In this document: piece by piece, positions 32,222-40,462 of the stretch
How the letters are laid out: each line of letters opens with the position of its first letter
Numbering within the stretch: the stretch's first letter is position 1
Made by a program: the position numbers and the translations under genes
The notes under the pieces: model-generated
What the model saw: the letters and a program-made list of their open reading frames with translations, nothing else
Told to the model about the DNA's origin: nothing
Database searches by the model: none
Origin: Rhodospirillaceae bacterium
Lineage (GTDB): Bacteria; Pseudomonadota; Alphaproteobacteria; Rhodospirillales; UBA2165
DNA: 52,290 bases
Direction of reading: 5' to 3'
Assembly (NCBI GenBank): GCA_002723345.1
Contig: PBNV01000039.1
Location: forward strand, 1 to 52,290

Positions 32222-32250
32222 ATAATATTTTGTCGTTTATTGGCCGTCAC
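32222..32250 (-). promoter_or_regulatory. Sigma70-like promoter of the flagellin-like gene
   Basis: Minus strand GTGACG (32250-32245), 17-base spacer, TATTAT (32227-32222). The -35 box matches four and the -10 box five of six consensus bases with ideal spacing. A start near 32215 would give a leader of about 45 bases that contains the ribosome-site hairpin. Confidence 0.4.
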
Positions 32251-32296
32251 CTCTGCTAAATGCTAATGTCTGCTATCTAGCGTGGTTTGAGCCGCC

Positions 32297-32317
32297 TTAA
32301 ATCGTCCTTAGATTTAA
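32297..32317. repeat. Inverted repeat TTAAATC-N7-GATTTAA
   Basis: Perfect 7-base arms, TTAAATC at 32297-32303 and GATTTAA at 32311-32317, with a 7-base spacer, in the divergent intergenic region. Size and symmetry suit a dimeric regulator; none is encoded nearby. Confidence 0.4.
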
Positions 32318-32661
32318 TCAAATTTTGTTAAATACCTCAAACTTGAGCAACAGCCTGCCGGCCATTCAAACTGTACTTTTTTGCAAGCGTGTCGTTAGGT
32401 CGGGATAAATGATAGACGCTTGGTCGGCTGGCTCGATCAGGCATTACTCGCCCTATTACGGACCGTCAAGTTGCCTGGGTTCTCGGTCCATATATCCAAA
32501 AAAAAGAAACGGCCTGGTGGCCTTGTGCCTCTATTCCGTCAAAAGTTGACAAACCACATCGCGATGGCCTCTGAGCGTTCCAAGAGAGACCATAATCTAA
32601 TATTTAATTAATAGCTGGATAAACAGACATTCCCCATTAAAGTTGATACTCACTAGCTCAA

Positions 32662-33780
32662 GTGTCTTGTAAGGTACGTCAAAGATGGCTCAGACGCCCG
32701 GCGAGACTGAATACCAGATTCAGGCTTTACGATGTTAAACAGGCCCTCTTGCAACATGTACCCAGTAATGAGAATTTTGCATTGGTTCATCAAAAATTGA
32801 GAGCGCGGCCTTTGAAAGCCCAGGCCCTGCCTGTTATTGATATCTCGGGATTACGAAGCCCCGAATTGGCAGACAGAGAGACTGTGGGTGAAGAGTTGCG
32901 CGCGGCATGCGCAGACAAGGGGTTTCTATATGTCATCGGACATGGCATTCCCCAAGATCTGAGGGAAGCCGTTATTCGGGAGAGCGTCTCCTTTTTCGAA
33001 TTGCCGGCAGGTGAAAAAAGTAAAATCCATCTTAAACTCTCAGCATGCAATAGAGGCTACGAGCCGTTGCAAGCCCAGTCCCTAGATGCCAATGCTCCGC
33101 CTGACTTAAAAGAGGGGTTTTATATTGGCCGTCACAGAATGGCAGACGATCCCATGGTGGTTGCTGGTAAGTTTGGTCATGGGCCCAACCAATGGCCCGA
33201 CACCTTACCTAATTTCCAACAAGTGATGGAGGTCTATTACTCGAAAATGGTGGATCTCGGTCGTCTCATGATGAGGGGAATTGCCTTATCGCTCGGTTTG
33301 GCAGAAAATCATTTTGCTCCCTTTTGCCAGAATGAAGTAGCAACTCTCAGGCTGCTTCACTACCCACCTCAGCCAGCAAATCCAGATCCAGGTGAAATGG
33401 GATGTGGCGCGCATACAGATTTTGGCACACTGACTTTCCTCATGCAGGATACGTGTGGTGGACTTCAGGTGAAGGACGAGCGAGATGGTTGGATTCATGC
33501 GGAACCTTTGCCAGAGTCCTATGTCGTCAATCTTGGAGATTTGATGGCACGTTGGACTAATGATACCTATCGCTCCACCCTGCACCGAGTTGTAAATATG
33601 TCAGGCCGGGAGAGATATTCGGTGCCGTTTTTTTATATGGGCAATCCAGATTATCCGGTCCGTTGTATTTCCACTTGCCTGGAAGATGGGGTTACGCCGA
33701 CATACCCCGAGACGACCGTTGATAAGCATTTTCAGGAGATGTATCGGGCAACTTACTCTGGCATCGGGTTGATTACGTGA
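32662..33780 (+). CDS. Isopenicillin-N-synthase-family Fe(II)/2-oxoglutarate-type oxygenase
   Basis: Non-heme iron oxygenase of the isopenicillin N synthase/2OG-Fe(II) family. The core begins LPVIDISGL; GFLYVIGHGIP is the conserved N-terminal motif. Iron ligands are His251 and Asp253 (CGAHTDFGTLT) and His308 (STLHRVV); Arg318-x-Ser320 (RERYSVPFF) fits the 2-oxoglutarate carboxylate site. The 372-residue frame opens with GTG at 32662, but its first 40-55 residues look unlike the family and no ribosome site is visible there; in-frame TTG codons at 32782 or 32797 could be the true start. Substrate unknown. It begins the accessory block and precedes a glutathione transferase gene. Confidence 0.85.
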   Translation: MSCKVRQRWLRRPARLNTRFRLYDVKQALLQHVPSNENFALVHQKLRARPLKAQALPVIDISGLRSPELADRETVGEELRAACADKGFLYVIGHGIPQDLREAVIRESVSFFELPAGEKSKIHLKLSACNRGYEPLQAQSLDANAPPDLKEGFYIGRHRMADDPMVVAGKFGHGPNQWPDTLPNFQQVMEVYYSKMVDLGRLMMRGIALSLGLAENHFAPFCQNEVATLRLLHYPPQPANPDPGEMGCGAHTDFGTLTFLMQDTCGGLQVKDERDGWIHAEPLPESYVVNLGDLMARWTNDTYRSTLHRVVNMSGRERYSVPFFYMGNPDYPVRCISTCLEDGVTPTYPETTVDKHFQEMYRATYSGIGLIT

Positions 33781-33897
33781 CCTCCGAGAGCATAGTTCTC
33801 GTCGCCGAATTTCGCTGGGACAAATGCTGCCGGTTCGTGCTTATTGGTGAACAATAGACACTGGTCCAAGCATTTGGCTACCTTTAAAGGATATAAA

Positions 33898-34698
33898 ATG
33901 CTCACCCTGTACGATAATCCATTTTCGACAAATGCCCAGAAAGTTCGTCTTGTGATGGCGGAAAAAGACATCGCCTTTGAGAGCATCATCCTTGATCTTC
34001 AGGCAGGTGATCAATTCAACCCTGACTTTAAAAAGCTAAATCCAGCTGCCCAGGTGCCAGCCTTGCGCGATAGAGAGAAGCTGTTTACGGAATCGACTGT
34101 AATTTCCGAATACCTCCAAGACGCTTACCCAGAACCATCGTTGTTGCCAGGAGAGCTTGCCGGCAAAGCCGACATGCGCTGGCTCACCGAGCAAACCAAT
34201 GGTTGGATGAGCCCAATGATCAACAGCCTAAATATTGGATTGGTTTTTCGCCATATTTATGCCGAGAAGTCGACTGCGGAAATGGCTGCATTTTGGGCCG
34301 CCAATCCCAACCCTATCCAACTAATGCGGCAAAGATCTTGTGCTGAAGAGGGGGTAAACTCACCTTATATTGCTATCGCTTTAAGAAGATACAGGACGTT
34401 CATTTTGACATTGAACACTCGACTTGAAAACGCAGGGCCCTGGCTCGCGGGCCAGGTATTTTCTCTCGCGGATACTGGACTTTTTCCTTATCTGAATAGA
34501 TTGGACCTGATGGGATTTGAGCGGTTGGCCTCGGGGGCTACAGCCTACGCGAACTGGCTTGACGCTATGCGCTCCCGCCCGAGCGTTCAAAAGGAAATTA
34601 CTAATAAAATTTCCGAAAACGCGCTTGCTGCCCACCGTGAATTTGTGGCCCGTGATCAGTCCGCCTTGGACGGGATATTGGCCGAGTTGAGGGTCTAG
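33898..34698 (+). CDS. Glutathione S-transferase family protein
   Basis: Cytoplasmic GST-fold protein. From the ATG at 33898, with AAAGGA upstream, it has 266 residues: thioredoxin-like N-domain (MLTLYDNPFSTNAQKVRLVM; LNPAAQVPALRD; FTESTVISEYLQDAYPE), then an all-helical C-domain with SLADTGLFPYLNRLDLMGFE. It may conjugate, isomerise or reductively dehalogenate an electrophile; the reaction cannot be told from sequence. A longer frame from 33844 lacks a ribosome site. It lies 117 bases after the oxygenase and its stop overlaps that of the convergent asparaginase gene. Confidence 0.85.
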   Translation: MLTLYDNPFSTNAQKVRLVMAEKDIAFESIILDLQAGDQFNPDFKKLNPAAQVPALRDREKLFTESTVISEYLQDAYPEPSLLPGELAGKADMRWLTEQTNGWMSPMINSLNIGLVFRHIYAEKSTAEMAAFWAANPNPIQLMRQRSCAEEGVNSPYIAIALRRYRTFILTLNTRLENAGPWLAGQVFSLADTGLFPYLNRLDLMGFERLASGATAYANWLDAMRSRPSVQKEITNKISENALAAHREFVARDQSALDGILAELRV

Positions 34699-35714
34699 CC
34701 GAAGGTTTCCGGCGATGGTCGGAGGTCACCAATGATCGTACCCCGGGAGTTCAGAACAGGTGGCATGATGTGATTTTTCAGGGCTGTTTGCTCCAGTACA
34801 GTCAGGAGACCCATTTTTAGCAAGACTCCGAATAGGGCGACGGTGACGGCCCGACGAGTGCCATCCGAGACCTTTATAGCAATGCCCAGGCCTTTGTCAC
34901 GGATCATGGCCGCCATGTATCCCTCCGCACCGATTTTAGCAATGATCCTGCCTTGTGTGACCTGTGCAAGGTCAGTACACGGAGCTGCTGTGCCCCAGAA
35001 ATACTCCGGAGCGGCGGCAATCGCTTCAGAGAGTCGGGTGATGGCGGCGGCTTCCGGTGCCGGCAGTGTTCCCGGGCAAGCTAGTCGCGCCATGGACCGT
35101 GCCACATCGACCATGGGAAGCGCCGGCGCAGGCAAGGCACAGCCGTCGATGCCCCAGTTATAGCTGCCAGCATCCACCCCCGTTACCAGCGACAAGTCTT
35201 CGCGGTAGCGGATCTGGCTGGGGTGATCGAATTCGTCATATCCTGTGATGTCATGGGAGAGGTGCCGGCAGGTCGTCAGGAACCCTGCGTGCTTTCCCGA
35301 GCAATTATGAAACACCCGACTGCGGTCCACATTTTGCCTAAGCAGAGCTTCTTTTGCTGCCTCGTCAAGAGGATAGTCCCGGCCGCAGATGAGGTCGTCC
35401 TCCTTACAGGAGAGGTCGGCCAGCCAGGCAGCGACGGCATCGACGTGGAACGGCTCGGCCCAATGGGACGAGCAGGCCAGGCTGAGGTGGATGTTTCCAA
35501 GCCCATAGGCATCGGCCGCGCCGGACGTGATCAGCTGTAATGCCTGAATGGGCTTCAGCGCGGATCGAGGGTAGGTCACGAAGTGGATATCTCCACTACC
35601 CTCCACAATCGATCCATCCGGTGCCGCCACGGCATAATGACCGTAATGCAGGCTCTCGATTTTATCTCCTCGTGTCACGTGGACCAGCGGAGAGGGAGAA
35701 GGGGGAGTGTTCAT
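34695..35714 (-). CDS. L-asparaginase II family protein (thermolabile, Rhizobium type)
   Basis: Member of the asparaginase II family (PF06089), distinct from E. coli AnsA/AnsB, that hydrolyses L-asparagine to aspartate and ammonia. The 339 residues start PLVHVTRGDKIESLHYGHY and contain TYPRSALKPIQALQL, LACSSHWAEPFHVDAV, the signature HNCSGKHAGFLTTCRH and WGIDGCALPAPALPM. No signal peptide is seen. It is convergent with the GST gene and divergent from the arylsulfotransferase-like gene. Confidence 0.9.
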   Translation of the reverse strand: MNTPPSPSPLVHVTRGDKIESLHYGHYAVAAPDGSIVEGSGDIHFVTYPRSALKPIQALQLITSGAADAYGLGNIHLSLACSSHWAEPFHVDAVAAWLADLSCKEDDLICGRDYPLDEAAKEALLRQNVDRSRVFHNCSGKHAGFLTTCRHLSHDITGYDEFDHPSQIRYREDLSLVTGVDAGSYNWGIDGCALPAPALPMVDVARSMARLACPGTLPAPEAAAITRLSEAIAAAPEYFWGTAAPCTDLAQVTQGRIIAKIGAEGYMAAMIRDKGLGIAIKVSDGTRRAVTVALFGVLLKMGLLTVLEQTALKNHIMPPVLNSRGTIIGDLRPSPETFG

Positions 35715-35835
35715 GATTGGATATTCCAGTTTGCTGTGTTCGCCTGAAACGGGAAACGGATTTGAATATTATCCGTCTCACTGTCATGATCAAATTTTTA
35801 TAACAAATTCATAATTCGAAAAGCCGGAAAAAGCC

Positions 35836-36906
35836 ATGCGCACTCAACAGACAGGGTTGGTACATTGCGACGAATCGCGAGCCACGCCGGGTTTCACGCT
35901 TTTCTCTCCCCTGGTCCATGACCAAGTATATTTGCTCAACATGATTGGTGAGGTGACCCACGAATGGACCGTGCGGGGCAACGCCTACGGCTACGCTTAT
36001 TTGCTCTCTAATGGTAATTTGCTGGCGTCTTCTGTGCCGGATGGTGCGGCGGAAAACGACCGGGAGGGGCTGCGTCATCTAGTTGAATTGGATTGGAATA
36101 GCGATATTATATGGCAGGCTGATGCGCCCGGCTGGCACCACGATTTTTGCCGACTTCCCAACGGCAACACTGCGTATATCGGTTTCGAACGATTGTCTGA
36201 TGAGGCGGCTAAGCGGGTACAGGGTGGGTTGCCTGGCTCAGAAGTCAATGGCAACTATATCTTTGGTGATTATTTCCGCGAAATCACGCCGGAGGGTGAG
36301 ACAGCCTGGGAATGGTATTGCCAGGCGGATATGGAGATTGAAAGATTTCCACTTGAGCCATTCACATCGCGCGAAGAATTTGCGCATGCAAATTCAATTT
36401 TTTACACTCAGGATGATCGCTATCTAATTAGTTTTCGGCGATCCAGTATTGTGATCATGATTGACCGGGTGACCAGAGACGTTGTCTGGGTTGGCAATGA
36501 ACCCCATTGGGGAGGCCAGCATGACGCACAGATCCTTGAGAGTGGAAACCTGTTACTCTTCGCGAACGGCTATAAGACAAAAGGTCCGGCGCTGCCGTTT
36601 TCCCAAATTGTTGAAATGGACTTAGTCACGGGCAAGGATGTTTGGACCTATGTGGGAGATCCTCCGTGGTCCTTTAACAGTCCCCATATCAGTGGGGTGC
36701 AGCGTCTATCATCTGGCAACACCCTCATTTGCGAGGGGATATGGGGGCGGATTTTTGAAGTTACGCCAGACGGAAGGATCGTCTGGGAATATGTGTCACC
36801 CTATGAGGGCTGGATTTCCCGGGGCGGTGGCACGGGCAATTGGGTATTTCGGGCTTTGCGTTACGCCGCAGACTCCCCACATATCGGGGGGCGCTTGCGG
36901 TTGTGA
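35836..36906 (+). CDS. Arylsulfotransferase-like beta-propeller protein
   Basis: 356 residues resembling the arylsulfotransferase (ASST) family of PQQ-like propellers. Repeated blades show the pattern GEVTHEW, GNLLASSV, LPNGNTAYIGF, SGNLLLFANG, LSSGNTLICEG and GRIVWEY. HHDFCRLPNGN and GGQHDAQILESGNLL place histidines in the conserved pore positions of the family. No clear signal peptide is present, although classical ASST is periplasmic, so it may be a cytoplasmic relative with another activity. ASST enzymes move sulfate between phenols. Confidence 0.75.
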   Translation: MRTQQTGLVHCDESRATPGFTLFSPLVHDQVYLLNMIGEVTHEWTVRGNAYGYAYLLSNGNLLASSVPDGAAENDREGLRHLVELDWNSDIIWQADAPGWHHDFCRLPNGNTAYIGFERLSDEAAKRVQGGLPGSEVNGNYIFGDYFREITPEGETAWEWYCQADMEIERFPLEPFTSREEFAHANSIFYTQDDRYLISFRRSSIVIMIDRVTRDVVWVGNEPHWGGQHDAQILESGNLLLFANGYKTKGPALPFSQIVEMDLVTGKDVWTYVGDPPWSFNSPHISGVQRLSSGNTLICEGIWGRIFEVTPDGRIVWEYVSPYEGWISRGGGTGNWVFRALRYAADSPHIGGRLRL

Positions 36907-36952
36907 CGGGCGCCCGCGCGGCCCAGATATCTCCATTTAATAAGCCGATAGT

Positions 36953-39172
36953 CTAGGTTCCATGTCCCCGAGGTTTGTCCCAGATTGCATTTGCAGACTC
37001 TTTTTCTTGATCCATGCCGGCACCGCTTGCCGGCACCGGGATGTAATGAGCTGGTTTCGGTTTCCCAGCTGTAACCCGGGTCAAGGCCTCGTGAGGAGAT
37101 TCGAGAAGTTCCTTAGCTTTTAACGCATCTTTTCTGTCGATAGGGACTGGCTCCGCGGAGTCCGGCGGTGGCATAACATCAGCATGATAATAGGCCATTT
37201 TCTGCTCTGCCGGATCGATTTGGTGATCCAGGTTGAGATCTCGTTGATTTACGCCCTTAGGGGGATGGACGCATTTGCCATCCACCATCTCTAGGTCCAG
37301 CCACCATTTTTTAACCGGATTACGCACGCCGTGCCCTAATTTATCGTCCAGCCAGACAGCGATTGGCACCAGAAACGGCTTCAGCCAACGCACATTCACG
37401 CCACACCAAGAAGCGATCCGGGTTGCGATGGGACCCTCCCAGGTCACCACTTTGTTAAGGGGGCAGGTCTTCATGCAGCGTCCGCAGGCCAAGCCTTTGG
37501 GATTTGTAAGGCGATAACGGGTACAGCGCTCTACATCTGGCTTCCACATTTCGTAGCCGTTGAACATAACCTTGTCGCCCCAGGAGATCGCATCGCACGG
37601 ACATTCCCGGGCACATTTCAGACAATTGGAGCAGAAATACTGCAGTCCAAAATCCATTGGCTGATCGGGGGTCAAGGGCAGGTCAGTGGTCAGAACAACA
37701 GTTTTAAGTCGCGGTCCGATAAAGGGGTTCAAAATGACCTCACCAATACGGCTCAACTCACCGAGCCCGGATAATAAAGTGAGTGGTACATGCAAAACCT
37801 CGGAGTCGGCATTCGTCTGAGAACGGGCGTGATAGCCCAAGGAGCGAAACAGTTCACCCATGACGCCCGCAATCTCAGCGCCTCGCATGTAAGCCCGCAT
37901 CGATTGTGCACCGGAAATGTAATCATCACCCGAGGCACCCTCCATAGTCTCGTAGCCCTGGTCGATGAGCATGACTATAGCGTATTTATTATAGGGCGTA
38001 ATTTCCGTTCCATTTTTTCGATGCGAATACCAAGCGTAGCGTGGTATTTCGCATATACCGGTCATCTCCGATCCGAGAAAATAAGAGAGTGATTTCACAG
38101 CCTTGGTATTGGCTGCAGCGTCTTCATATCCTGGAACCTTTTTTGCAACCTCGCCGTCTTGTTCTGGCACCATGCATTTGATTAGGCTGACCATGGCCTG
38201 GGCAAATGGGTGTTTGAAGGAAAAGCGTGAACGCTCGTGCATGGATTTTTTTCCCAAGTCACCCCGAGCGGCGCGCTCGAAAAATTCCGCGCGCTTGGAT
38301 ACTTGTGGAACCTCGTCGTCAATGATGAGTGTGGTAGGCCGTTCGACTCGATCCACCTGTTCCATGGGATAGTTACTCATATGGGTGGGCCGGCTCTCCC
38401 GCCGCTTCCATTCCAAACCCGGCACAGCGCCTCCGGCGCCAAACAGATAGCCGAGGCCTTTATCAGCATTTTTAGCACGCGGGCTTAACGGCTTGTCACA
38501 AGCCATCTCATATTCTGTGGTCACAACGGCGAGGGAAAACGCGCCCCCCATGAAGGGATGCACGACGGTATCTCCGTCTCTAACAGCAAGTCCTGAAAGA
38601 ACGGCCAGTCTGTCCAGATTTACGGCTCCCTCACGGGCGTCATGGGCTGTCGCGGCAAATCCCATCCATTGGATATGTTCGGCGACGGCGATAGCGATTT
38701 GAAATGCCCGAACCTCCGCAGCGGCGGCTTCCAGCCCGTTCACCCAGGCATGGGCGAGGTTGTCTTCCTCTGGAGTGCGTCCATGCTGGATCACAACCAC
38801 CACGGCATGGGTGTGGCTCAAACGTTCTGAGTCTGTAAACCAGGAATTCTCCGATATTTTGCAAATGCCCATGCCGGCCGCATCCAGAAAGAATCCTGCG
38901 CCTTTAACATCTTGGCTTCGCCGCTTCAGGTCATCGGGTACCGGCGCTCTCTCGGGCAGCGGGTCAACAATACCCGTGGCGCCGAACATGCTGTGATATT
39001 TTAAAAGCGCCCGTCCAAACAGGTTGTCAAGGTCTAAGGGGGGGCGGGCAAGCCGGGGAGTAGGGTCCGCGACCGCCTCGGTTTTGGCTATGGTCTCATC
39101 ATGCGGCAGACGTTCCAATGCGAACGGACCCCAATGGAAAGGCCTTTCCTTATTTTTTGACCTGAGCAGCAT
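36953..39172 (-). CDS. Reductive dehalogenase-like corrinoid iron-sulfur protein with duplicated domain
   Basis: 739-residue relative of reductive dehalogenases (RdhA), which remove halogen with cobalamin and two [4Fe-4S] clusters. The clusters are bound by Cys514, 517, 520, 524 (CSNCLKCARECP) and Cys550, 563, 566, 570 (C-x12-C-x2-C-x3-CP), exactly the RdhA pattern. Residues about 364-501 form the corrinoid-binding nitroreductase-like core; residues about 95-228 look like a degenerate copy of it. There is no twin-arginine signal, so it is likely cytoplasmic, and no C-terminal flavin reductase domain as in BhbA-type enzymes, so it needs an outside electron donor. No rdhB anchor gene is present. 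Substrate unknown; brominated or chlorinated phenols are known for aerobic relatives. Confidence 0.85.
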   Translation of the reverse strand: MLLRSKNKERPFHWGPFALERLPHDETIAKTEAVADPTPRLARPPLDLDNLFGRALLKYHSMFGATGIVDPLPERAPVPDDLKRRSQDVKGAGFFLDAAGMGICKISENSWFTDSERLSHTHAVVVVIQHGRTPEEDNLAHAWVNGLEAAAAEVRAFQIAIAVAEHIQWMGFAATAHDAREGAVNLDRLAVLSGLAVRDGDTVVHPFMGGAFSLAVVTTEYEMACDKPLSPRAKNADKGLGYLFGAGGAVPGLEWKRRESRPTHMSNYPMEQVDRVERPTTLIIDDEVPQVSKRAEFFERAARGDLGKKSMHERSRFSFKHPFAQAMVSLIKCMVPEQDGEVAKKVPGYEDAAANTKAVKSLSYFLGSEMTGICEIPRYAWYSHRKNGTEITPYNKYAIVMLIDQGYETMEGASGDDYISGAQSMRAYMRGAEIAGVMGELFRSLGYHARSQTNADSEVLHVPLTLLSGLGELSRIGEVILNPFIGPRLKTVVLTTDLPLTPDQPMDFGLQYFCSNCLKCARECPCDAISWGDKVMFNGYEMWKPDVERCTRYRLTNPKGLACGRCMKTCPLNKVVTWEGPIATRIASWCGVNVRWLKPFLVPIAVWLDDKLGHGVRNPVKKWWLDLEMVDGKCVHPPKGVNQRDLNLDHQIDPAEQKMAYYHADVMPPPDSAEPVPIDRKDALKAKELLESPHEALTRVTAGKPKPAHYIPVPASGAGMDQEKESANAIWDKPRGHGT

Positions 39173-39305
39173 GTCTGACTTCCCTGTTACTTTATTTGGA
39201 CACGATGATAGGCCTTTGTCGCAAAGTCAGCAAAATATATTAATTATATCCTCGAATAAGAAAATCTCTGGATGCTCAAGATAGAAGGGCTGAATACACG
39301 GCGCC

Positions 39306-40256
39306 TCAGACATGCAGTGTCCGGTACCAGCCGAAGGCATCTTTAACTGGTTCATCGTTGATCTCAATCAGGATCCCGCCCCTCGCGGTTTCGTGGTGGA
39401 ACGGTGTCCAGGCAGGCACCGCAACTACATCGCCTCGGGTCCAGGCGAAGCGATTGTTCCCAACGACCGTCACGCCGGCACCCTCCGCACCCATAAACAA
39501 ACGGTTTGCCGTCGATTTGCTGCGGCTGGTTTGCAGGCCTGCCGAGAGATTTTCAGCCAAGACGCGCATCGTGGGTATAGCCTTCGACGGCAACTCGATC
39601 CGATGGCGGCCGAGGGAGTCAATATTTGGTTGTCTGGCCAATTGGCGTTTGACGTCCGCCCATTTGATGTGAAGCGGGGTGTTGTCTTGTACCGGCAAAC
39701 TGGATGATTGTTCATCCCGGACCTCAAAAAAGATCGTTTGGAGGTGAGACACGAGAGGATCATCTAAGAAATCAATCCAGCTTACGCTATGGCTTTCCGA
39801 CTCGTTGCCGAGACCATGCCAAACCCAGTTGGGTGTGAGTATAAGATCGTTCTCATCCATAAATACTTTTTCACCGTTGAGGGTCGTATACGCGCCATCA
39901 CTCTCCAGAATAAACCGTCCGGCGTTTACGGTATGCCGATGGGCGCGAGCGAACTGACCGGGTCCAACCATTTGATAGGAGCAATGAAGGGTGCTCAGAC
40001 TCGTGCGCTTGCCGGGCGCGGGATTCGCCATGCGAATGTTTCGGCGTTCCGATTTTGTCGGGTCGATATAGGTTGCGGCTTCCTGGAGAAGTGCTTTGCC
40101 TTTTTTCCAGCGCCAGCAGTGTGATTGAAAATCTTGAAGAGGTTCCGAGCGCAGACCGCCCTCGCCAACCCATCCGGGTAAAAAACCAGCTTGTATTACG
40201 GCGGCATCCCGCGTGTCATCTACCTCTAATTTAAGAACGTCACCTTGGGTGCTCAT
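39306..40256 (-). CDS. Gentisate 1,2-dioxygenase-like bicupin (copy B)
   Basis: 316-residue paralogue of the bicupin at 28273-29304. The N-terminal cupin keeps the three-histidine iron site: ARAHRHTVNAGRFILE with His106 and His108, then TPNWVWH with His147 at the same 39-residue distance. The second histidine of the usual WHxH motif is replaced (WHGL), and GDVVAVPAWTPFHHE marks the second cupin. It lies 133 bases upstream of the reductive dehalogenase-like gene on the same strand, so the two may be co-transcribed and act on the same aromatic. Function as a ring-cleavage enzyme is inferred. Confidence 0.8.
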   Translation of the reverse strand: MSTQGDVLKLEVDDTRDAAVIQAGFLPGWVGEGGLRSEPLQDFQSHCWRWKKGKALLQEAATYIDPTKSERRNIRMANPAPGKRTSLSTLHCSYQMVGPGQFARAHRHTVNAGRFILESDGAYTTLNGEKVFMDENDLILTPNWVWHGLGNESESHSVSWIDFLDDPLVSHLQTIFFEVRDEQSSSLPVQDNTPLHIKWADVKRQLARQPNIDSLGRHRIELPSKAIPTMRVLAENLSAGLQTSRSKSTANRLFMGAEGAGVTVVGNNRFAWTRGDVVAVPAWTPFHHETARGGILIEINDEPVKDAFGWYRTLHV

Positions 40257-40462
40257 GTCATTATCCCAACAGTAAAGAAACGGCGTTAATGCGGTTTATC
40301 GAAAAGTAAACTTCAAGAAAGGTGGAGTGCCTGTTGACCCGGACGGCCCTCACGGCTCCCTTACTCATGGCGCCGGTAGGCGTCGTCGCATGGGCCTTTT
40401 TTATCGCTTCATTCGAATTTGGTATTGAGTTATTTGAAATCAGAGCGCGCACCTTAGGGTTG

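Larger units (their letters stand above)
32192..32661. other. Intergenic region between divergent flagellin-like and 2OG-oxygenase genes
   Basis: AT-rich stretch of about 470 bases without a convincing gene; a 63-codon frame at 32420-32611 shows no motif or ribosome site. It holds the promoter-like sequence for the minus-strand gene, the inverted repeat at 32297-32317, and a 10-base palindrome CATCGCGATG around 32557. No promoter for the plus-strand oxygenase stands out. Confidence 0.5.

Noticed and set aside
40261..40452. 63-codon minus-strand frame between the bicupin and the carbamoyltransferase
   Set aside because: It starts with GTG, has no properly spaced ribosome site and shows no motif. 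Coupling to the bicupin is possible but unsupported.
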